Source: a virus. Taken from it: a DNA stretch of 33,356 bases. The number at the start of each line of letters is the position of its first letter. Within the stretch, counting starts at the first letter, position 1. Positions 1-6,797 of this stretch are shown here, piece after piece. The notes beneath the pieces are model-generated. The model had not been told where the DNA came from, did no database searches, and saw only the letters and a list, made by a program, of their open reading frames with translations. The DNA lies in the IMG/VR virus record IMGVR_UViG_3300032265_000173, positions 1 through 33,356 of that record. The stretch is one strand, 5' to 3'. Position numbers and translations under genes: made by a program.

Positions 1-1
1 A

Positions 2-148
2 TTTCTTACTATTGAGGTTGTCTTACATATTAAAGATATTATCAACGGGCAGTTTTTTTGGCAGGTATGCCTTGGAGCGTTTGTTCCCGTTGTTATCCGT
101 TGGGCTACCCCGCAAGATGAATTCCCAGATGAGAGGACTCGACCATGA
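2..148 (+). CDS. C-terminal end of a small membrane protein (possible holin), cut by window edge
   Basis: An open frame enters from the left edge and stops at TGA 146-148, giving the last 48 residues of a protein. The visible part has a hydrophobic stretch (GQFFWQVCLGAFVPVVIRW) followed by a polar acidic tail ending DEFPDERTRP. The stop overlaps the endolysin ATG at 145 (ATGA), the coupling style used throughout this genome. A small membrane protein just before an endolysin is often a holin or antiholin, but this is inferred from position and hydrophobicity only. The start lies outside the window. Confidence 0.6.
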   Translation, partial: FLTIEVVLHIKDIINGQFFWQVCLGAFVPVVIRWATPQDEFPDERTRP

Positions 149-600
149 GCGCACAGGCAGTTATTGATATCGCCAAAAAGGAAATCGGTTACAAAGAAGG
201 AGCTAACAACGCCACTAAGTATGGTCAGGCTTTTGGGCTAGATCATGTCTCTTGGTGCTGCATATTCGTATGGTGGTGCTTCTTTGAGGCTGGCTTACAG
301 GCAAAGATTATGAAAACCGCCGGGGTTGAGGTTTTAGAGAACTGGGGCGTAAAGAATAAACTTACAGTTCCCATAGCCAATATTCAGCCGGGCGATCTCA
401 TCCTCTACGATTTCACCCACTCAGGACACGCCGAGCATATTGAAATTGCTACTAGCGCCGTAGATTCTTCACACATGGTTCACACTATTGGCGGAAATAC
501 CAGCAACCCTTCAACTGGCTCTCAGGCTAACGGTGACGGAGTGTACGCTAAGATTAGACCTACTAGCCTTATTAAGACGGTAGTTCGCCCACAATACTAA
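145..600 (+). CDS. CHAP-domain endolysin
   Basis: A 151-residue protein that is almost entirely one CHAP (cysteine/histidine-dependent amidohydrolase/peptidase) domain. The catalytic Cys is most likely C38 in SWCCIFV (family pattern WCxxFV). A PGDLILYDF strand at about 82-90 leads to the His motif around HAEHIEI (H98), and GGNTS follows at 116-120. It would cut peptidoglycan peptide or amide bonds during lysis. There is no separate wall-binding domain and no signal peptide, so it should depend on a holin for access to the wall. GAGAGG-like Shine-Dalgarno bases lie 8 nt upstream of the ATG. It sits between two membrane proteins, as in a lysis cassette. Family call is confident; bond specificity is unknown. 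Confidence 0.9.
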   Translation: MSAQAVIDIAKKEIGYKEGANNATKYGQAFGLDHVSWCCIFVWWCFFEAGLQAKIMKTAGVEVLENWGVKNKLTVPIANIQPGDLILYDFTHSGHAEHIEIATSAVDSSHMVHTIGGNTSNPSTGSQANGDGVYAKIRPTSLIKTVVRPQY

Positions 601-609
601 GGAGCAACA

Positions 610-828
610 ATGCTAGAAAAACTCTCACCTCAGCTTCGCCACGCGTTGATCGCACTACTTGGATCAGCGTTCACCATTGCAGTTGGATACATCCATAACT
701 TCCATTTCAGCGCGCCAGTTCAGGCTATCGTAGGATCGGCAGTAGCCGCACTTACCCTAGTCATTACCCCACTCACCAATCAGTACGGTATCGCCGAACT
801 CAATGCTGATGGAACTCCAAAAGCATAA
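610..828 (+). CDS. holin-like membrane protein
   Basis: A 72-residue protein with two predicted transmembrane helices, roughly residues 12-29 and 35-54, separated by a short turn (NFHFSAPV) and ending in a short polar tail. Size, topology and position just after the CHAP endolysin fit a class II-type phage holin that opens the inner membrane at lysis. AAGGAG is placed 5 nt before the ATG, overlapping the endolysin stop. A strong terminator follows, so this is the last gene of the lysis unit. Holin families diverge widely, so the call rests on topology and context. Confidence 0.72.
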   Translation: MLEKLSPQLRHALIALLGSAFTIAVGYIHNFHFSAPVQAIVGSAVAALTLVITPLTNQYGIAELNADGTPKA

Positions 829-845
829 CTAGAAAACTCTAAGAC

Positions 846-877
846 ACCCCCGCCTTAATCGGTGGGGGTTCTTTTTT
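846..877 (+). terminator. rho-independent terminator ending the lysis unit
   Basis: A 9-bp stem (ACCCCCGCC against GGTGGGGGT, one G-T pair) with a TTAATC loop is followed by a run of six T. It lies 17 bases after the holin-like stop and separates lysis genes from the next transcription unit. Confidence 0.9.
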
Positions 878-915
878 ATTTGGTAGAGTTCACCCAACTT
901 CTAAGGGGGGTTACT

Positions 916-1143
916 ATGGCTCTTGCAGATTCTCTTACCAAAAGAGACTTTCGCACCGACCTATGTTCTATTGGTAAAATCTACTCAACGCTTGATGACG
1001 GCGATAAGAAAGCCTTTGATAAGGCTATTGCCGATAATGTTCCCGTTAATACGCTATTGGTAGCTCTGCAATCTGAAGGCTATAAAGTAAGTTGGGGCGC
1101 AGTAAATAAACATATTAAGAATCTATGCCGGTGCGCCGAATGA
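916..1143 (+). CDS. small protein, possibly helix-turn-helix
   Basis: A 75-residue protein of unknown function. The start is taken at ATG 916, which has AAGGGGGG ending 5 nt upstream; the open frame extends back to 862 but that part lies inside the terminator hairpin. The mostly helical, soluble sequence has a C-terminal stretch (VNTLLVALQSEGYKVSWGAV, then a basic helix) that reads like a helix-turn-helix in which small proteins choose a DNA or partner site. It ends in ATGA overlap with the phosphoesterase. No family is recognised with certainty. Confidence 0.75.
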   Translation: MALADSLTKRDFRTDLCSIGKIYSTLDDGDKKAFDKAIADNVPVNTLLVALQSEGYKVSWGAVNKHIKNLCRCAE

Positions 1144-2177
1144 GTCTTAAAGATAACCTAGAGCCTGATCCGCAAATAGCCGATCTTCGCAAAGCCCTAC
1201 TTAATACGCAAAGGCAGTTAGCCAATGTCAAGAAGAATAAAGATGATTTCACCGCCGCCGTTGTTCAGGCAGCGCACGATGCCATGCTCTCGGCTGGAGC
1301 AGTTCCGCCAGTTCCTACGCCTAAAAAAGACTCGCGTACTAAGAAGGCTGAAGTAGCTCTACTGCACTCAACAGACTGGCAGTTAGGCAAGCAAACTCTT
1401 ACCTACAACTCTAGGGAGTGCGAGCGCCTTGTTAAGCAATCTATTGATAAGACCATCAAGATCGCTAACATCCAGCGCCAAGATCACCCCGTTAAAGAGG
1501 TAGTTCTTATGCTTGGCGGGGATTTAGTGGAGAACACTACGATCTTCCCGTCTCAAGTCTATGAAGTGGACTCGGATGTAATGAGTCAGTTCGTGGATGT
1601 TTCGCGCATACTTATAGATATAACTCGAACTCTCTTGGCGAACTTTGAGAAGGTTACAGTTATCTGCGAGCCGGGCAATCACGGGCGTATTGGTAAGTTC
1701 GGCGAACTCCCTAAAGATATCAACTGGGATAAATTGGCGTATATGTTTGCCGGACAAGCTCTCAAGGATGAGAAGCGCCTTACTTGGCAAATGACCAAGG
1801 AAGATATCCAGCGCGTAGAGATTGGCAACTACAAGGCTTTGCTTATTCACGGAGACGAGATCCGATGGGGTACTGCCTCAACGATTGTTAGATTCGCTGA
1901 TCGCTGGAGATCCGGGGCGTACAAGTTCTTTGATGAGGTAGATAAGATCACTAAGGGCTTTGAGTTCCGCGACCTCTACATCGGCCACTACCACCAGCAT
2001 CAGTCTTGGAACATGGCAAACGGAGAAGGTAGCGTGTTTATGTCAGGGGCGGTAGAGACGGGCAATCGGTACGCTAGAGACCTCCTAGCCTCTAACGGGG
2101 AAGCCTCTCAGCGCCTTCACTTCGTAGATCCCGAGAAGGGGCGTGTGAGTGCGGAGTATAGGTTATGGCTCGAATAA
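1140..2177 (+). CDS. calcineurin-like metallophosphoesterase (SbcD/Mre11-like)
   Basis: A 345-residue protein when started at ATG 1140, which overlaps the previous stop (ATGA); an upstream in-frame ATG at 1125 is less likely. An N-terminal helical, probably coiled-coil segment (about 1-50) is followed by a metallophosphoesterase domain with the metal motifs in order: STDWQLG (D79), GGDLVE (D128), GNHGR (N180, H181), LIHGDE (H237) and GHYHQH (about 282-287). Such enzymes use two metal ions to cut phosphodiesters; phage members of this type are often annotated as DNA repair exonucleases. No SbcC-like ATPase partner is in the window, so the substrate is uncertain. Confidence 0.88.
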   Translation: MSLKDNLEPDPQIADLRKALLNTQRQLANVKKNKDDFTAAVVQAAHDAMLSAGAVPPVPTPKKDSRTKKAEVALLHSTDWQLGKQTLTYNSRECERLVKQSIDKTIKIANIQRQDHPVKEVVLMLGGDLVENTTIFPSQVYEVDSDVMSQFVDVSRILIDITRTLLANFEKVTVICEPGNHGRIGKFGELPKDINWDKLAYMFAGQALKDEKRLTWQMTKEDIQRVEIGNYKALLIHGDEIRWGTASTIVRFADRWRSGAYKFFDEVDKITKGFEFRDLYIGHYHQHQSWNMANGEGSVFMSGAVETGNRYARDLLASNGEASQRLHFVDPEKGRVSAEYRLWLE

Positions 2178-2314
2178 GGATAAGAATCACTGGGAATATG
2201 AATTCTTACGATCTAGGTCTTTATGCCACTAATTACTCGCACCCGTTTAACTACAACTGGGAGATTGGCATAAGCCTTATTAAATGGCAGATAGGGCTAG
2301 AGCTATACAGATGA
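2165..2314 (+). CDS. small unrecognised protein
   Basis: A 49-residue reading frame starting at ATG 2165, inside the last codons of the phosphoesterase gene, and ending at TGA 2312-2314. It opens with a basic beta-like stretch (MARIRIRITG) and is rich in aromatic residues, with two Asn/Tyr-rich patches. It fills what would otherwise be a gap, and the overlap at both ends is the local gene-packing pattern. No family recognised. Confidence 0.5.
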   Translation: MARIRIRITGNMNSYDLGLYATNYSHPFNYNWEIGISLIKWQIGLELYR

Positions 2315-2379
2315 TATGGCTCTACCTGTTTATCCTAGCTCTATGGGCGCTGATAGCCGTTTTAGCGGGTATCTTTTAG
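2311..2379 (+). CDS. 22-residue single-helix membrane peptide
   Basis: ATG 2311 overlaps the previous stop (ATGA). The frame encodes a 22-residue peptide that is hydrophobic throughout, beginning MIWLYLFILA, and would just span a membrane. It is followed by a terminator-like hairpin. It may be a genuine tiny membrane peptide or a chance frame; the overlap and composition are the only support. Confidence 0.32.
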   Translation: MIWLYLFILALWALIAVLAGIF

Positions 2380-2400
2380 CACCCGAAGGGTGGATTCAAA

Positions 2401-2447
2401 ATTTTTTTTAATAAGAAAGCCCCTACTCGTAACTGAGTGGGGGCTTA
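2401..2447. terminator. hairpin between convergent genes, probable bidirectional terminator
   Basis: A 12-bp stem (AAGCCCCTACTC, 2417-2428, with GAGTGGGGGCTT, 2435-2446, one T-G pair) with a 6-base loop. On the reverse strand it is followed by T-rich TTCTTATT, giving a good terminator for the reverse gene at 2473-2685. On the forward strand the trailing T run is weak, so forward termination is less sure. Confidence 0.65.
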
Positions 2448-2472
2448 TCTGCGTTTCAGGGGGATCGGGATT

Positions 2473-2685
2473 CTAGCCTTGTTCTTCGCCGTCAATCAAA
2501 TCCTCGCCTGTTAGGGCGATATTAGATAGCTTCATAGTCTCTACGGCCTCGGCAAAGAGCTTAGTAGCCCTATTGCATAGATCGTCTAAATGGTCAGGGA
2601 AACTCTCGCTAGATTGGATTTCCACCTCTAGGTCATATACCCGCACCATTACGCTAATCATCCCCAAAGAATAGCCTAAAAACAC
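2473..2685 (-). CDS. only reverse-strand gene: small unrecognised acidic protein
   Basis: A 70-residue frame on the reverse strand, starting with GTG at 2685 preceded by GGGAAGG about 10 nt upstream; ATG starts at residues 9 and 13 are alternatives. The product is acidic and helical after residue 15, ending GEDLIDGEEQG. No opposing gene occupies this stretch, and the terminator hairpin at 2401-2447 lies downstream of it. All other genes here run on the + strand, so it would be transcribed separately from the region 2690-2760. Function unknown; a regulator of the divergent replication operon is possible but unproven. Confidence 0.5.
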   Translation of the reverse strand: MFLGYSLGMISVMVRVYDLEVEIQSSESFPDHLDDLCNRATKLFAEAVETMKLSNIALTGEDLIDGEEQG

Positions 2686-2766
2686 CTTACAAAATCCTTC
2701 CCTTTTCAGGGGATAAGCCGTACTCTGTAACTAATGCCAATCCCGGCAGATTAACTGGAGGTAAGA

Positions 2767-3414
2767 ATGACTCAAAAAGAAGTTCATCTCGTAGCAAAAA
2801 TGCTTGAACCTTTTGCCCCTAATGAAATAAATCAAATTCCTAAAGGTGGGCTAAAACTTGATTATGTTGGTCACGCCGCTTTAACTAAACGACTACTTGA
2901 GACTGATTTAAATTGGTCGTGGGAGCCATTTGCAATAGGTGAAGATGGATTACCTAAATTAGATGAGCGCGGTGGTTTGTGGATTCGCTTAACAGTTTGT
3001 GGGATTACTCGTATCGGTTACGGTGATTCTGGAAACTCAAGAGGAACGCAAGCCATTAAAGAAGCCATTGGAGATGCGTTGCGAAACGCTGGTATGCGTT
3101 TTGGTGCGGCTTTAGATTTATGGCACAAAGGAGATTTATTTGATCTTGCTGAATCGCGTGGCGATGCTAGGGAAGAAATGCAGAAAGTAGCTCGCCGCGA
3201 AGAGCAAGCAGTTACCGCACCCGCTTGGACTGACGAACAGAAAGCGTTAGCAGTTGAGGCGCTAGAGCAAGTTGCAAACATTGACTCGGTTGCAGAACTC
3301 AAGTTGTTTTACCAAGGTTGCAACGAGGCAAATCTTTTAGATATCCCAACTAACGGCACTACAATCAAGAAAGCAGTTGCAGATCGCAAGAAGGTATTGG
3401 AGGCAACCAAATGA
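2767..3414 (+). CDS. Rad52/22-like single-strand annealing protein
   Basis: A 215-residue protein matching the phage Rad52/22-type annealing family: KLDYVGHAALTKRLLETDL near residue 30, WSWEP, a GYGDSG turn, then KEAIGDALRNAGMRFG at about 97-112. These proteins form rings that anneal complementary single strands in phage recombination. The C-terminal third (about 130-215) is a variable helical tail, probably for partner binding. GGAGG lies 5 nt before the ATG. It is the first gene of the replication block, followed closely by a Cas4-like nuclease that could make the single strands it anneals. Confidence 0.87.
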   Translation: MTQKEVHLVAKMLEPFAPNEINQIPKGGLKLDYVGHAALTKRLLETDLNWSWEPFAIGEDGLPKLDERGGLWIRLTVCGITRIGYGDSGNSRGTQAIKEAIGDALRNAGMRFGAALDLWHKGDLFDLAESRGDAREEMQKVARREEQAVTAPAWTDEQKALAVEALEQVANIDSVAELKLFYQGCNEANLLDIPTNGTTIKKAVADRKKVLEATK

Positions 3415-3548
3415 GCATGATGCACCCACTCCCACCGCTACGCAATCGCCGTTACTACCAAGTGCGCTCAGTCGTGCGCGTGATCTTTTGGAGCAACGCG
3501 TTCTTCTGGTTTATGGTTGCAATTCTTGAGTTTGGGGGTCGCAAGTGA
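3411..3548 (+). CDS. small single-pass membrane protein
   Basis: A 45-residue frame beginning with ATG 3411, overlapping the Rad52-like stop (ATGA), and ending at TGA 3546-3548, which itself overlaps the next GTG start. A basic, proline-containing N-terminus (about 1-22) is followed by a hydrophobic helix (FWSNAFFWFMVAILEFG, about 26-42). Orientation with the basic part inside is likely. Function unknown. Confidence 0.55.
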   Translation: MSMMHPLPPLRNRRYYQVRSVVRVIFWSNAFFWFMVAILEFGGRK

Positions 3549-3889
3549 TTACTCCACAACAAGTTGAGAAGCGCCTCTTTGATTTATCAAAAGAAATGGA
3601 TGAAGCACACTCTGATCTCGTAGGGGCAGAACAAGAGTTTCATTCTGCCTCTGCTAATTACGAGGTTGCAATGGCTAAGGCTCGTATGAAGAACTCGCAT
3701 ACTGATCTGAAGATGACTGCCACCATGCGCGAGGATCAAGCGCTGATTGAGAACGAATCTATGCACCTACGGCTATCTATTGCGGAGGCATCAGTCAAGG
3801 CTTGCCGGGCTAATGTAAACCGTATTCGTACTCAGGTAGATATCACGCGTTCTATTAGCTCATCTATTAAAGCAACGCTGGAGTTGTAA
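3545..3889 (+). CDS. coiled-coil protein of unknown function
   Basis: A 114-residue protein that is almost wholly helical with heptad-like hydrophobic spacing, for example QQVEKRLFDLSKEMDEAHSD at the start and a second long helix after residue 70. It starts with GTG 3545 behind GGGGGT. Similar short coiled-coil proteins lie next to recombination genes in many actinobacterial phages; their role is not known to me. Translationally coupled to both neighbours. Confidence 0.75.
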   Translation: MITPQQVEKRLFDLSKEMDEAHSDLVGAEQEFHSASANYEVAMAKARMKNSHTDLKMTATMREDQALIENESMHLRLSIAEASVKACRANVNRIRTQVDITRSISSSIKATLEL

Positions 3890-4029
3890 TGACTTACGAC
3901 TTCTATGGGCAAGAGTGGTATGGCAAATGCGGTGCTTGCCGTACTGAGTTATATGCGCCAACCAAAGGCGCTTACTTGCTCCAATACTCGCTACATACTC
4001 ACTCTAATAATTGCTTAGGTGGTTACTAA
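3889..4029 (+). CDS. small zinc-finger-like protein
   Basis: A 46-residue frame from ATG 3889, overlapping the previous stop (TAATG). It carries CGAC (C14, C17), then H36, H38 and C42 (LHTHSNNC), a plausible single zinc site. The stop overlaps the next ATG in the same way. It may bind nucleic acid or a partner protein. Too short for the automatic length cut-off often used, but overlap and the Cys/His pattern support it. Confidence 0.6.
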   Translation: MTYDFYGQEWYGKCGACRTELYAPTKGAYLLQYSLHTHSNNCLGGY

Positions 4030-4193
4030 TGGCGGCTTGCGGTATATGTTCAGAACTAGGCAAGAAATTACACAAGCGCTGGTACAACTCGTACAAAGTC
4101 TATGTTTGTATGAAATGCGCTCTTGACCATGAAGATAAATTAGATGTGGGGGCGCTCAATGGACATTATCAAGACACTCACAACTGCGCTTAA
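4029..4193 (+). CDS. small Cys/His-rich putative zinc-finger protein
   Basis: A 54-residue protein starting at ATG 4029, which overlaps the previous stop; an upstream TTG start is unlikely. Metal-ligand candidates are C4 and C7 (CGIC), C27 and C30 (CMKC), H34, then H46, H51 and C53. The last 35 bases overlap the start of the Cas4-like gene in another frame. Function unknown; a nucleic-acid-binding zinc protein is a reasonable guess. Confidence 0.65.
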   Translation: MAACGICSELGKKLHKRWYNSYKVYVCMKCALDHEDKLDVGALNGHYQDTHNCA

Positions 4194-4812
4194 AGAGGCA
4201 GACAATCAACGCGCTAGATCAACTCAGGTAGAGCTAGGTGCTTCATCTGTTGGTGGGTGTCGCGCTCAGGCTTGGCATATCATTAACCAAACTCCGAAAA
4301 TAAACGAAGGAACTGAATCACTTGCGGCGATATTGGGTACTGCTATCCATAACACGGTACAAGAAGCGTTACAGTCATACGATCTGTTTGGTGAGGACTA
4401 TCTCCTTGAACAAGGGTTTGAGACCCCGGAACTCAAAGGGCATTGTGATTTCTATTCTCGAAAAGATAAGTTGGTCGTGGATTGGAAAACTACTAGCCTT
4501 AAAAACTTACCGAAGTTTCCGAGCGCACAACAGAAAATGCAAGTGCAACTTTACGGTTATCTCCTTACCAAGAATGGTTTGGAAGTTGAAACAGTAGCTC
4601 TTTGCGCTATTCCTAGAGATGGGCGTATGCGTGATATTAAAGTATGGCAAGCCCCATACGATGAGAGCGTTGCACTAGAAGGCTTACAGTGGATTGCTGA
4701 GATTAAAGCAATGGAATCTGCTCCCCCACCCGAGAGAAGCGCGGCTTTCTTTTGCCGCGATTATTGTTCTTACTACGACCCTAGCGGAAAGATTGGATGC
4801 ACAGGAAAATGA
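4159..4812 (+). CDS. Cas4/RecB-like PD-(D/E)XK exonuclease
   Basis: A 217-residue protein with the start at ATG 4159, preceded by GGGGG. The RecB-type nuclease core shows H64, GHCDFY (D97), VVDWKTTS (D108, K110) and the QVQLYGYLL helix (Q-x-x-x-Y motif, about 128-136). One Cys near the N-terminus (C34, GGCRAQAW) and three near the end (C199, C203, C214) match the 4Fe-4S ligand set of Cas4-type exonucleases. No CRISPR array or other cas gene is near. With the Rad52-like protein it probably resects ends for recombination. The stop overlaps the WhiB start. Confidence 0.87.
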   Translation: MDIIKTLTTALKEADNQRARSTQVELGASSVGGCRAQAWHIINQTPKINEGTESLAAILGTAIHNTVQEALQSYDLFGEDYLLEQGFETPELKGHCDFYSRKDKLVVDWKTTSLKNLPKFPSAQQKMQVQLYGYLLTKNGLEVETVALCAIPRDGRMRDIKVWQAPYDESVALEGLQWIAEIKAMESAPPPERSAAFFCRDYCSYYDPSGKIGCTGK

Positions 4813-5138
4813 GAGAAGTCAATGTCAAGGGAACGGACTGGACTAAGGCTAATTGCCGGGGACTAAACACAGAGATTTTTTACTTAGAGGAAAGCGATCT
4901 AAAGGATCGTGGTATGACGATTAAAGTTATTCGCAAAGTATGTTTTACCTGCCCTATTCGCAAAGCCTGTTTAGATGCTGGTATGGAAGAGGAATATGGA
5001 ATTTGGGGGGGCTTCACAAAGCGAGAGCGCGTGTATATTCGCAACGGCAATCTTCACGATACCGACATGAACCCAGTACGCCGTCAATTAGAGGACTTTG
5101 GCATTACGCTAGATGAAGCCATCAAGGGGGTTGCGTGA
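4809..5138 (+). CDS. WhiB-like iron-sulfur transcription regulator
   Basis: A 109-residue protein started at ATG 4809, which overlaps the previous stop (ATGA). The four Fe-S cysteines are C16, C45, C48 and C54, the canonical C-Xn-C-X2-C-X5-C arrangement, followed by the diagnostic turn GIWGGF at about 64-69 and a basic KRERVYIR stretch. WhiB proteins bind the primary sigma factor and adjust promoter choice. Phage copies can mimic or antagonise host regulators. The C-terminal 35 residues are an acidic extension. It is strong evidence for an actinobacterial host. Confidence 0.93.
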   Translation: MREVNVKGTDWTKANCRGLNTEIFYLEESDLKDRGMTIKVIRKVCFTCPIRKACLDAGMEEEYGIWGGFTKRERVYIRNGNLHDTDMNPVRRQLEDFGITLDEAIKGVA

Positions 5139-5431
5139 AAACTATTCTGCAAGAAGCTGAGACTGCGTTTATTACAGTCCATGAATCTTTCTGTTTAGAG
5201 CAGGATTCAAAGAAATGCAAGTTAAATCATTACGAACTAATTCAGCGTTTAGTTGATTATGAGAAAGGCATAGAAGATCGAATCAGGTCTGAGATTGCTG
5301 GCGATTTAGAAGAGGCAAGGGATTTCATGGTGCTAACAAAAGACCCGGAAGAAGGTAGCGCGGCGATGTGGATTAGGTTTGCCTTTGATAAAGCAATTGG
5401 ATTTTTAAGGGGTAAAAATGGCTTGGATTAA
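5135..5431 (+). CDS. unrecognised helical protein
   Basis: A 98-residue protein beginning with GTG 5135 in a GTGA overlap with the WhiB stop. It is acidic and helical, with a Cys pair (C20, C28) around a charged KK segment and a long helix from about residue 38. Its stop lies 14 bases inside the next gene. No domain recognised; position suggests a role in early gene expression or replication. Confidence 0.7.
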   Translation: MKTILQEAETAFITVHESFCLEQDSKKCKLNHYELIQRLVDYEKGIEDRIRSEIAGDLEEARDFMVLTKDPEEGSAAMWIRFAFDKAIGFLRGKNGLD

Positions 5432-6158
5432 AATTGATGACACTCTTCCCAATAACCCAAAAATTCTTCCGTTATCTGATGGGGCGTTTAGGCTTTACAT
5501 TGAAGCTTTGTGTTACTGCAATCAATATCTGACTGATGGATTTCTTGCGGATGCGGTTTTATTTCGATTAGATATAAATAATAACCGTAAAGAACTGGTT
5601 GAGGCTTGTTTGTGGATTGAATGCCAAAACGGTATGCAGATCAACGATTATACCGAACATCAAACCAGCAAAGCTGGTGTGGAAGAGAAGCGCCAACAGT
5701 CGCGTGATCGTGTAACGCGTTACAGAGAGAAAAGTAACGCTAATGTAACGCTACCAGAATACAGAATACAGAATACAGAAATAAATACTTCATCAAACAA
5801 GTTTGATGATTTCTGGTCTGTTTATCCAAGAAAGGTCGGAAAGCGCGATGCCGAGCGCGCTTACACGCGGGCGCTGAAGGTGGCTTCCTCTGAAGAAATC
5901 TTTGATGGAGCTAAACGCTACGCGGCAGATCCAAACCGAACTGCCGAATTTACGGCTCACCCGGCAACTTGGCTGAATCGTGGGTCATGGGCAGACGAAC
6001 CGTTACCCCCTAGAACGCCCACAAACGGCTCTCAGAGGCTTGTAACTGCCCCAACCCCTACTCCGCCCCGCTTCTCAATAGAAGATCAGCAAGAAGGCGC
6101 TCCTATGCCCGAATCCGTTAGGGCGCTTTTGGGGCGTATGGGCGATTTGCGCCAGTAA
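5418..6158 (+). CDS. phage replication initiator (DnaD/helix-turn-helix type)
   Basis: A 246-residue protein. The N-terminal part (about 1-75) resembles the winged-helix domain of phage replisome organisers (MAWIKIDDTLPNNPKI..., then SDGAFRLYIEALCYCN). A charged linker with the peptide YRIQNTEIN (about 114-122) leads to a C-terminal module with FWSVYPRKVGKRDAERAY and HPATWLNRGSWADE, a combination seen in phage replication initiators that load helicase. The tail (about 195-246) is proline-rich and probably flexible. AAGGGG precedes the ATG. The DNA of the linker carries a repeat cluster that may be the origin (5755-5809). No helicase or polymerase is present in the window, so host factors are probably recruited. 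Confidence 0.82.
   Translation: MAWIKIDDTLPNNPKILPLSDGAFRLYIEALCYCNQYLTDGFLADAVLFRLDINNNRKELVEACLWIECQNGMQINDYTEHQTSKAGVEEKRQQSRDRVTRYREKSNANVTLPEYRIQNTEINTSSNKFDDFWSVYPRKVGKRDAERAYTRALKVASSEEIFDGAKRYAADPNRTAEFTAHPATWLNRGSWADEPLPPRTPTNGSQRLVTAPTPTPPRFSIEDQQEGAPMPESVRALLGRMGDLRQ
5755..5809. repeat. tandem heptamers plus palindrome: candidate replication origin
   Basis: Three perfect tandem copies of CAGAATA (5755-5775) and a variant CAGAAATA (5776-5783) are followed by an inverted repeat, TCATCAAAC and GTTTGATGA (5790-5798, 5801-5809), with a 2-base centre. The block is AT-richer than its surroundings and lies in the linker region of the initiator gene. Lambda-like phages place iterons inside the initiator gene, so this is a reasonable origin candidate, but the repeats could also be only linker coding sequence. 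Confidence 0.45.
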
Positions 6159-6209
6159 GTAATCTATGCCACCATTTCATGTAAGAGTTACACAGATCAG
6201 GGGGATCAC

Positions 6210-6401
6210 ATGAATACTCTTCGCATACGCAAGGTAAGTGATGTAAGTCTTGGCGATGTAATTTATTTTGGCGGCCAGCATTTGACGATTACCGAAATTG
6301 ATGCAGACCGATTTGGGCGCGAGCTACATCTGCAAGAGCAAACAGGTCGCACTACCGTTCGTTTCTTTGCCGACTATGAAACTCTCAGCGTTGAGGCGTG
6401 A
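6210..6401 (+). CDS. small beta-rich protein of unknown function
   Basis: A 63-residue protein with alternating hydrophobic residues suggesting a small beta barrel (VSLGDVIYFGGQHLTITEI, then LHLQEQTGRTTVRFF). CAGGGGG is 6 nt before the ATG, and the end overlaps the resolvase GTG start. Small SH3-like folds of this kind occur in phage replication operons. No family assigned. Confidence 0.7.
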   Translation: MNTLRIRKVSDVSLGDVIYFGGQHLTITEIDADRFGRELHLQEQTGRTTVRFFADYETLSVEA

Positions 6402-6784
6402 TTAAGTTTTCGGTGGAAGGCACACCGATTCAGCAAGGCTCTATGCGCCATATTGGGCATGGAAGAATGATTCACAACAAGGCGGTAGAGCTTGCCGCGT
6501 GGAGAGCAGATATAGCCTCAGCCGCTAAACTGGCAGGGTGTACGCCAATCCTCGACCCGATTGCGATAACTATGAGATTTCGAGTTAAGCGCCCAAAGTC
6601 CGTAAAGCGCGACTACCCAACGGTTGCCCCGGATTTAGATAAATACATACGCGGGGTCAATGATGGGCTAACAGGCGTGGCGTTTGCAGATGACTCACAG
6701 GTTGTTCAGATAATCGCCAGCAAGGAATATGCCGATACTCCGGGTGTGGATATTGAAATTAGCGAAGGGTTTGACTGCCTTTAG
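6398..6784 (+). CDS. rusA: RusA-like Holliday junction resolvase
   Basis: A 128-residue protein, GTG start in a GTGA overlap. It follows the RusA pattern: an N-terminal FSVEGTPIQQGSM strand, RVKRPK, then PDLDKYIRGVNDGLTG with acidic residues D79, D81 and D89, the FADDSQV pair (D98, D99) and K109 in ASKEYA. RusA-type enzymes are dimers that cut four-way junctions with metal-bound aspartates. It is the last gene of the recombination block and would resolve branched DNA produced by the annealing protein. Length is normal for the family. Confidence 0.9.
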   Translation: MIKFSVEGTPIQQGSMRHIGHGRMIHNKAVELAAWRADIASAAKLAGCTPILDPIAITMRFRVKRPKSVKRDYPTVAPDLDKYIRGVNDGLTGVAFADDSQVVQIIASKEYADTPGVDIEISEGFDCL

Positions 6785-6797
6785 AACATCTGTTCGA
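6782..6797. promoter_or_regulatory. candidate LexA/SOS box
   Basis: TAGAACATCTGTTCGA matches the actinobacterial SOS palindrome TCGAAC-N4-GTTCGA at 11 of 12 defined bases, with an intact GAAC-N4-GTTC core. It overlaps the resolvase stop codon and opens the intergenic space before the 6915 gene. TATAAC at 6799-6804 could be a -10 element just downstream, but no well-spaced -35 was found. Confidence 0.42.

Noticed and set aside
2687-2716. TTACAA and GGATAA as a promoter for the annealing protein gene
   Set aside because: Both elements are poor matches, although the place is right; no promoter could be claimed.
4159-4812. Cas4-like nuclease as evidence for a CRISPR system
   Set aside because: No array or other cas gene is visible; Cas4-like nucleases are common stand-alone phage recombination genes.
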